A stretch of 64,000 nucleotides of DNA from Impatiens glandulifera (Eukaryota; Streptophyta; Magnoliopsida; Ericales; Balsaminaceae): positions 62,001 to 126,000 of the forward strand of contig NW_025919459.1 of NCBI RefSeq assembly GCF_907164915.1, in the 5' to 3' direction. The notes below the pieces were generated by a model that saw only the letters and a program-made list of their open reading frames with translations, did no database searches and was not told the origin of the DNA. Positions 56,457 to 64,000 of the stretch are shown here, piece after piece. How positions within the stretch are numbered: position 1 is the stretch's first letter; each line of letters begins with the position of its first letter. The translations under genes and the position numbers were made by a program.

Positions 56457-56795
56457 TTAGACCGCCATTGTTATGTGTAATTCTCGACTCCTCCACTCCA
56501 TCAATTTGATAAAGTACTCGAGGCACCTTGTCTCATTTCTAACTAATTCTACAATCTCTATTTCCCCTCTAGGGATGTCCAATACGTACTGAACATCCCC
56601 TTCTTCTATTTTGACTTTCTCGTCACTCCATAAGATGATCCCATACCTACTACAATCAAATAACCTGACGAGGTATCGAGAGAGTTCGTCGGGGCATTTA
56701 TAAAGGCAAAGTGACAGAAGACCTCTGAAGCCTATGGCCTTCACGGCCTCTTTTTGTTCATCAGATAGTCGTTGAATAAGATTGTAAAATCTCAT
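56457..56795 (-). pseudogene. Fragment resembling the N-terminal domain of transposon-encoded ULP1-like proteins
   Basis: 112 residues: RLSDEQKEAVKAIGFRGLLS, then CPDELSRYLVRLFDCSR, then EEGDVQYVLDIPRGEIEIV. The order 'S-x-x-Q-K-x-A-V-x-x-I-G-F-x-G-L-L', 'L-x-x-W/Y-L-V-x-x-F-D' and 'D-V-x-x-V/I-L-x-x-P-x-G' is what I know from the N-terminal domain of plant ULP1-domain proteins carried by Mutator-like (KI-MULE) and related elements. The catalytic protease part is not present. A short preceding frame (56844-57065) ending MPKKRQQLQRVQLQQ may be a remnant of the same gene. Likely a transposon fragment; a decayed host gene is possible. Confidence 0.5.
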
Positions 56796-56972
56796 CGACG
56801 AGGTCCTAGTAAAAAAACATGTTGTGGAAAACTTTTGGTATTTTTAGGGGTTCAGCTGTAGTTGTTGTAGTTGTACTCTCTGTAGTTGTTGTCTCTTTTT
56901 GGGCATTCCTTTTATATACTCTAAAAAAACAAATAAATGAATCATGCTACACAATTTATAACAGTAAAGTAA

Positions 56973-57340
56973 GTAACATATGAAAAGAAAATAATTGATA
57001 AATAGAATGAACCCTCCCCTATCGCAAATGTGATTCAAGGAATGGCTAAAGATATATAAAAACATTAAAGACTACAAATGTATCTCTTGCTAGAGAAATA
57101 TATGAAAAGAAAATAATTGATAAATAGAATGAACCCCTCCCCTATTACAAATGTGATTAAAGGAATGACTAAAGATAATATAAAAACATTAAAGACTACA
57201 AATGTATCTCTTGCTAGAGCAATATATGAAAAGAAAATAGTTGATAAATAGAATGAACCCTTCCCCTATTGAAAATGTGATTAAAGGAATGGCTAAAGAT
57301 ATATAAAAACATTAAAGACTACAAATGTATATATTGCTAG
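56973..57340. repeat. Tandem repeat, three units of about 123 bp
   Basis: Each unit contains ATATGAAAAGAAAATA, TTGATAAATAGAATGAACCC, TCCCCTAT, AATGTGATT, TATAAAAACATTAAAGACTA and CAAATGTAT. Units begin near 56973, 57096 and 57219 and are about 95 percent alike by eye, so the amplification is recent. Confidence 0.93.
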
Positions 57341-57525
57341 CCTTGCTCGTGATTTAACAATTAGAACTGACAACTAGGTTGATGTATAACCTAAGAGCTT
57401 ATATTTGAATTGCATGACAAGTAACTACCCCTAGAGGTGATGCAGCAAGCATACACACACCCAGCCAACCAACAAAGAAGAAAGTACATTGGAAGTGTTA
57501 TATGTTTGAGGTCAAAAACGTCCCC

Positions 57526-57604
57526 GAACATGCACATTTTTGAGAGAAAACGTCCCGAATATGTTAATGTTCGGAATGTTTTTCTCCCGAAAATGTGCAT
57601 GTTC
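57526..57604. repeat. Long near-perfect hairpin
   Basis: The left arm starts GAACATGCACATTTT and the right arm ends AAAATGTGCATGTTC. Pairing continues inward through GAGAAAAC/GTTTTTCTC and CCGAA/TTCGG to a small loop near 57565, giving a stem of about 37 bp with few mismatches. It could be a tiny MITE or a foldback RNA precursor; no expression evidence is available. Confidence 0.8.
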
Positions 57605-57620
57605 TAGATGTTATTCTCCA

Positions 57621-57700
57621 ATCGCAAAAACCTAATCGCAAAACCCTAATCGCAAAACCCTAATCGCAAAACCCTAATCGCTAAACTCTGATCGCTAAAG
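57621..57700. repeat. Telomere-like 14-bp tandem repeat
   Basis: Five consecutive units of AATCGCAAAACCCT with a final drift to AATCGCTAAACTCTG. The AACCCTAA part resembles the plant telomere unit but is extended by ATCGCA. It adjoins the hairpin. Confidence 0.88.
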
Positions 57701-59700
57701 AAAAACATCCCGAATATGGACATTTTTGGGACACGTCTAAATAAGAGCAAATCATGTAGGAATATTCGGGATTTTATCTTCGAATCTTTTCGACAAACTT
57801 GGATGCAATTGTAGGAATAAGCTTCTCCCGAAATGAAGAGACATAATCTTAGAAACGAAGAGAAATGAAAGGGCAGACGGACGATAATAGAAGCGGAGAA
57901 ACTTGTAGACTTACAATTTTGAACTTTTAAGCTGAAGAAGAAAGAAGACGCTGAAGTCGCATAAATAGCTGAAAGGAAGAAATCGTTGAATCACCGAAGA
58001 GGGAGCTGAAGAGAAAAGAGTGAAAAAATAGCGGGGAAATAGAAAAAATAATATAAAATATATATAATTTTTTTTTTTAAATGGTCGATGTGGGTGATGT
58101 GACATGCCACGTCGGATTCATGACCTTGTTTTCATTGTCCCTATCATTTTTCAAATAAAATATAGATTAAGAGATGTAATTTATAAAAGTATATATAACT
58201 TTTGTCAGAGTTTTTTGTAATTAAAAGTCCAAACAAGCTTATGACATTGCAATATTACATGTGCCTTAGTGTAATGAGATTTATCACATATAATAATGTA
58301 CTTTCTAAGTTTTATCCAACCTAGTGTGTTTTAAAGGTTATGAAAGTGGAAATTCTCATAAGATGCTTAAAATATGGACTTTTTCTAAAGATACTTCATC
58401 ATGCTCTTATTGAAACTTGATATCGTTGCCTCGGTCATTCGTACCTCTCATATACCCTCCTATATTATTTCACAAATTAATTACTTATTGTTGATGATAA
58501 GAATATACGTGGCTTTATTCAATCAAGACCGAGCCTGAAGTTCATACATGCAACATTTTCAAGAAATGTTACAATAAAAGTTGTAGAAACTAGGTAAAGT
58601 CAATAAAAATGTTGTTAAAACAATAATATCTTGAAATTTTAGTGGCAAAATGACAGTTATATAATGATTGACCTTTCCAACAAATCTCCAAGTCTTTTTC
58701 ACCTCATCCCTAAGTTACCCAAAACTAAAAAAATATGTTGCTTTGAAATTAAATATTTAGTTGTCCATTTCCTTAGTAAAATAAGAAGTTGTCATGATAT
58801 TTGTTAAAGGTTAGAAAATATTTGTGAGAAAGAAAAAGTCCTCAAATGTTCAATACATATTGGTTGTATTGATTATCTTGTAATTGACCAAACTTAAGAT
58901 TAAACCCATGAGTATTGTATTGGTTGTTTTGATATTTGACCAAATGGAGATTTAAAACCACTTATTTTATTGTCTTATTACTATTCTACTTTAGACTTAA
59001 AACAATAAATATTGTATTAGTTGTCTTGTAACAATGAAATGGAGGCTTAAAATTTGTAAACATCTTATACAATTTATAATTTTTTTCTCAAAATTTTTAT
59101 AGAGAAGAACAATAAATAACGAAAAAGTTCATAATTTTGTGGTAACGAATATTTTGAATTTATACAAAATGAACAAATTTACAATTTTGTTGCGAAAGTG
59201 TTTTTATAAAAGACCAAATGTTATATAATATTTTATTCCGACTTAGAACAACTTAAATTGAAATGGAAGAATAAAAACACATTTTTTTTTAGTTTATCAT
59301 TTATCATTGAGTTGAATTAATTAATTTCATTTTTAAAATATCATCATAACCCTTAAAGAATTGAAAAAATAAAATAAATATATTAAACATCTCTTTAAAA
59401 AACAGTATATAGTTGAACCCAACAACCAAAAATTGAAAAAATAAAATAATTATTAAAAAAAATAAAGTAGATTAAACTTCTCTTAGCCAAAAAAAAAAAA
59501 AAAAAGTTGGATGCAACAACAAAAATGAAAAAGTAAAACAAAGACCATAACTAACTAATTCACAATAACACCATGTAATACCTAATAATCAAACCTTTAA
59601 AATATTAAATACATTAACATATCAAGTCAATCCAAATATTCTAATTAATCTTACATATTCAAGCAAATTAAAAAACAAATTTTACAAATTCCATTCATAC

Positions 59701-59749
<49 letters not shown>

Positions 59750-59899
59750 TAAATTTATAAATTAAAAAATAAAACTAAAATTAAAAATGTTCAAACAAAC
59801 TTTAACATTAAAATAAAAATTCTCTCAAATCTTTTAACTAATATATATATATAAAGTGATAGGGGAGGGAATGAGAAACGGAATAATGTGGGCGCTATA
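57701..59899. other. AT-rich intergenic DNA, no gene
   Basis: 57840-58110 is purine-rich and GC-richer but has no convincing coding frame. The remainder is AT-rich. A (TA)n microsatellite spans about 59705-59749. Confidence 0.5.
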
Positions 59900-61547
59900 A
59901 TAAAAATAATTTATGTCAACTCAAATAATTAACTTTGTTTAATAATTATTTTCTTCAAAAGAACCGATCAAATAAACCCTAAGTTTACTTGCAATATAAA
60001 AAGACTTCTTACTTTAATTGTGTTATTTTATTTTCTTATGTTTCTTTTTAATCTATAAAGCTTTTTGTCTAATTAATATCATACTAGATAGTCACTATTT
60101 GAAAATATTGTTGATTCAAGTTAAATGATATTCAAGCACTTAGTCTAACTTTTATATATATAATAAAATATTACATATACAAAAAACAAATTAAAATATA
60201 TTTAATTCAATAATAACTCAACAAGAAAAAAAAAGTATTTATTTAAAGGTAATAAGTTTAATATTCAATTCGAATTAAAAATATTTAAAATTAAAATAAA
60301 ATGGTGTTGACATTTTTAATCTTTTCCTATATAAAACTATATTAATAACGCACTTAGTTATATTTTTATATATATTTCATACATTTTATTTTTATTTAAC
60401 TAAAATAAATTATATTTTTTTCAAACTTACTTAATTTACATTAAACCTAAACTATACTTTGGGTTAATCCTAAACTTCTATCTAAAATCAAATTAACTTA
60501 AAAACATTGTTTTAAATAGATTTGGAGCTTAATTTATTTATTTCAATCAATTTTGACCTAAAGTTTGGTCTAAATTCAATATATAACTAATACTTTTTTT
60601 TATTAATTACACTAAATATTCAATATTTTAAATATACATATTATCATTTAAATATATTATATAATTAATTGATTTTTTATTAAAATTTATAACTTAAAGA
60701 ATTAAAATTTTGGTTTGAGTAACTATCATTTAAAATTATTGGTAATTTTTTATGTTAAAAATTTGAATAATAAAAACAATTAATTTATATAATATATTTA
60801 AATAATGACATGTATATTTTACAAAACTAAATGTTTAAATGTAATTAATAAAAAAGAAGAAAGAAAAAAAGTTGATTGGTGTTAATTTTTTTTAGTTGAC
60901 AATTTTTTTAATAAAAATATTAATAAATTATACAAATATATTTAAATAATAATATGTGTATTTTTAAAAAAAAATACTACCTTTGTGGATATATATTTGT
61001 AATAAAAAAATATTGATCCTAATAATTATATATTTTTCTAAGTTCAAGGTCAAGTAGTAATTATATTTGTCTAAGTTACAAATCTTAATTTTAATAGAAA
61101 AATTAAATAAGTAATAATGTATATTGTTTTTTTTTTTTTTTCTAAATTTCAACAAAAATAAATAAATCTATGGTTTCAATTTTTTTTAAAAGGTCAATCC
61201 AGCTACCAACCTAATCTCATCTTTGTGCAAATATGAAAATAAATGTTTTGAATGTGAAAGTTTTTTGGGATTATACTAATTTTTATATTAAAAATAAATA
61301 AATAAACAAATGTTTTATAAGAAAAATTATAAAAAAATTACATTTTTTAAAAATATAATTTTAATACGCTTTTTATGAAAAAAAAAATTCAATAACTAAA
61401 TATATATATTATTTATTTGTTTGATTATTTATGTGTAGATAGATACACCATTTTGTTAAACACTTAGATTCATAATACTTATTATATGTTTCATATAAAA
61501 AAAATTATAATAATATTAGTTATTTTTTAACTTAAGATTATATTTTA

Positions 61548-61803
61548 GGCCTGGTTCTCCTTTGGTTTTAAAAAAATTTAATCAAAATTAATTTTCCAGT
61601 TAATCATTTCTCAACCATAATATCACTCATTTCATTAACTAAAATACTCTTTATTTTAAATTATTATTTTTTATTTTATTTATATATATCAATATTCTTT
61701 AAGTCATTTTACCAAAAATAAACATCACCTCCTCAAAATTATCACTGATCATTATTATTTTCTCCCTCTAGGTTATTTAAAAAACCCCAATTTGAACAAG
61801 ACC
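61548..61803. mobile_element. Tourist-like MITE, 256 bp
   Basis: The left end GGCCTGGTTCTCCTTTGG and right end CCAATTTGAACAAGACC are imperfect inverted repeats, flanked by TTA at 61545-61547 and 61804-61806. Size, TSD and lack of coding sequence suit a PIF/Harbinger-derived MITE. Confidence 0.6.
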
Positions 61804-63367
61804 TTAGATCGAAATTGATAAAAATAAATAAATTGGGACGAGATCAATTTAAAACATTAATTTAAAAATGGAAGATTAAGTTAAAAGTCTATTTTAAATA
61901 AATAAAAAATTTGGAAAAAATAAAATATAAATGAAATGAAAATAAAAATAAAATATATAAAAAAGGGTAAAAAATTGACAACTTTGTAAATATGTGAAAA
62001 AATTACCAGATTAATTGTACAAATGGTGTATTTTTAGATGTAAATTTAACAAACATATCTAAAGTGTAAATATAGTATTATTTATTTTTGTTAAAACATA
62101 TGTGATTTTATTATTATTATTTTTAATAACCATAAATTGATTGGTATTACAGAAAATATTTAAATTGTACGTACATAATTTTTAAAAGAGTATGCGTCAA
62201 TTTTTTATTTTATTTTAACTAGATTGCTTGCATAATTATTATATTTAATTATTTTTGTTATACTATTAAAAATATTACCTATTTTATTATTTGAACTTAA
62301 TTGTAGGCTATAATATATAACAATTATTAATCTATGAAATATTAATATATATGTTTTTTTAATCATATTATTAATATTTTTGGTTATAATTTTATTAATT
62401 GTTGAAAATCCTAGATTAAAATTGTTCATTTGTAATAGTTCTAAAGATAATTATATATTATTAAAAATATAGTATGATGCCTAAATTTAAAATATGATAT
62501 ATTATTTTATTAAATAATATAATTATTTAAATAATATGGTATCCTATATAGAGAACTATTTGTGTAAATCAGTGTTTCATCTATAATTTTACTTAATTTA
62601 AATTATTTGTTATGAATTTATAAAGTATTACATATTTTATTATAAAATTTAAAACTCTTGATTATTAATTTTTTATTATAAGAATATTTCTTTCTAAAAA
62701 AAAAAAATCATGCAAGTTAATGAATTGTGCGGATTTTCATTTAATTATTAATAAAACCTAACTGCATTTATAAATTTTCCTATTTCAAATATAAATTACA
62801 TTTATGTTCTTCAATAAATATAAATATGACCATAAATTGCACATTCTCTATTTTTTCTATTTTTTTTTTTTTACAAATTTGACATTATCTCTAATTTTTT
62901 TAATTTAATATACTAATTGTTTTATCTATTTTTTTTTTAAAAGATAAAACTTACTTTTATCCACTTTACTTTTATCTATAACTTTCTAGTTACTTTTATA
63001 AGTATATTTCAATTTATTTTTAAGCCACCCAACTCGAATTCCTAAATTTGTCCCATATACATTGAAATAAAAATTTACATGTAATAACAAAAAAAAACAT
63101 TACAAGTAAAACAAACATACTTATTATTTTGACCCATTCTCAAATAAACAATTTTATCCATTTTAGTTTCAATTTTCTTAACTGATATCTATGTTTATTC
63201 CATGTATATATCAAATGCATCTAACCATAAATTGCATAAAATAAATACCATATATGCAAGCAAATTGATTTTAAAATGTCAAACAATTCTAAGTATTATA
63301 ATGTTAAGAATCTTTCTTCATTATAAATAAAATATTTAGTGATAGTTCTATAAATACCTCATTCCAA

Positions 63368-63375
63368 ACTAAACT
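63368..63375 (+). promoter_or_regulatory. Approximate TATA region of subtilase copy 3
   Basis: CTATAAATACC occurs about 45-50 bp before the ATG (roughly 63350-63358 by homology with copy 1), followed by the same CAAACTAAACTAA leader style. Coordinates here are approximate. Confidence 0.45.
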
Positions 63376-63400
63376 AAGGCAAAATCATCTTTCTTTCAAG

Positions 63401-63916
63401 ATGCAAACAAGAAGAAATCCAATTGTTCTAATTGTTCTTCAATTATGTATTTTCCTCGTCATTCTTCCTATCCGCACTCATGGACAAGATCGACAGGCAC
63501 ACATTCTATTCTTTGCTTTTTTTTTAGTTTTTTTTTTCTTAATTAGAATTCCCAAATCTAAATCGATTAACAAACACCGCCTTAGTTTTGTGATTATTTA
63601 TTGATCTTATTTCATTATTTTTTGAATAATTTTGTTCCATTTTAATTAAATCCATGTATATAACTTTTAAACTCAAGCATTTGTTTAGAAAAGAAGAAAT
63701 AAAAGTGAAACAAGGGTACTTCTTTGCCTTGATTGTAAGATGTAGGCCTAAATTGCACATGTTGGAAATAATTTATTTTTGATTATTGAAAAATTTACAC
63801 TATCATTATATTATATTTTTACAGGAATATATAATATATATGGGAGATTTGAAACTAATACCGGGGATCCCTCCATCTTTAATGCATTCGACCTTCCTAC
63901 AAAAAGTTCTTGGAAG
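63401..63916 (+). CDS. Cucumisin-like subtilisin serine protease, copy 3, exons 1-2 only (runs off the window)
   Basis: Exon 1 (63401-63496) encodes the same signal peptide type (MQTRRNPIVLIVLQLCIFL, ending THGQDRQ). Exon 2 (63825-63916) encodes the I9 pro-domain start (EYIIYMGDLKLIPGIPPSLM). Lengths 96 and 92 bp equal those of copies 1 and 2. The first intron is short (328 bp) and its donor is CAG/GCACAC, a GC donor where copies 1 and 2 have CAG/GTAT. Intron 2 begins GTGAAA. The rest of the gene lies beyond 64000, so integrity cannot be judged. If the GC donor fails, the reading frame soon meets a stop. Confidence 0.85.
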
Positions 63917-64000
63917 GTGAAATTACTAATAATTTTCTATTGAAGAATATTTAGTTTGTTTATAGTTTAATATAAACAATGTCAAATTTATTTGGGATTT

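Larger units (their letters stand above)
59900..64000 (+). repeat. Tandem duplication block 3 (upstream part with subtilase copy 3)
   Basis: Stretches match blocks 1 and 2: AACTTTGTTTAATA with its context at 59940, TTTCTTATGTTTCTT near 60030, ATAAATATAAATATGACC near 62815, and the promoter and exons 1-2. The middle (about 60130-62740) is not alignable by eye and includes a MITE. No gene occurs before 63401. Confidence 0.7.

Noticed and set aside
57621..57700. True interstitial telomere
   Set aside because: The unit is 14 bp (AATCGCAAAACCCT), not the 7-bp plant telomere repeat.

Overview
This is nuclear DNA from a flowering plant, very AT-rich between genes, with intron-containing genes and dense nested transposable elements. 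It has no bacterial or organellar gene organisation. A eudicot is likely. The degenerate element protein at 14.8-18.0 kb resembles transposon-associated proteins I recall from Lamiales (Gesneriaceae-type) drafts, so an asterid is my best but weak guess.

The only apparently functional host genes are three tandem, same-strand copies of a cucumisin-like subtilisin serine protease (S8 family, SBT type). Copy 1 (21151-25263) and copy 2 (37588-41774) each have ten exons. I could join both without a stop or frameshift, giving 737 and 736 residues with the Asp/His/Asn/Ser catalytic set at 140/204/307/530. Copy 3 begins at 63401, and only exons 1-2 lie inside the window. The genes sit in duplicated blocks with related upstream flanks (about 18.27-25.47, 30.37-42.01 and 59.9-64.0 kb). 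All three should make secreted pre-pro-proteases.

The rest is mostly transposon history. 1-3250 is a minus-strand Copia element whose 5' LTR lies inside a dead hAT-type transposase gene (3251-5208). 7316-11968 is a complete non-autonomous CACTA element (TSD AAT) inserted just downstream of a possible TATA box. 13.3-18.2 kb holds a Copia-LTR-like remnant, a large array of short palindromes in a putative LTR, and a decayed extra ORF immediately upstream of a polypurine tract. Gene 2's upstream block carries a plastid-like insert (31636-32160) and a deleted Copia element with TSD CTATA (32362-36275). Its first intron holds a 732-bp MITE (37754-38485). A young chromodomain Gypsy element (43908-49359) sits inside the LTR of an older, internally deleted Copia element. 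49940-53631 is a Copia element bracketed by LTRs in opposite orientation. 53821-55945 is a 5'-truncated LINE. 56.4-57.7 kb has a ULP1-transposon-like fragment, a 123-bp tandem repeat, a long hairpin and a telomere-like short repeat.

I found no clearly new biological system. The most unusual items are the palindrome array with its adjacent lineage-specific ORF, the inverted-LTR Copia composite, the CACTA insertion in a possible 5' leader, and the different promoter, intron and splice-site states of the three protease copies. All positions come from reading by eye; family names rest on recognised motifs, not on searches.
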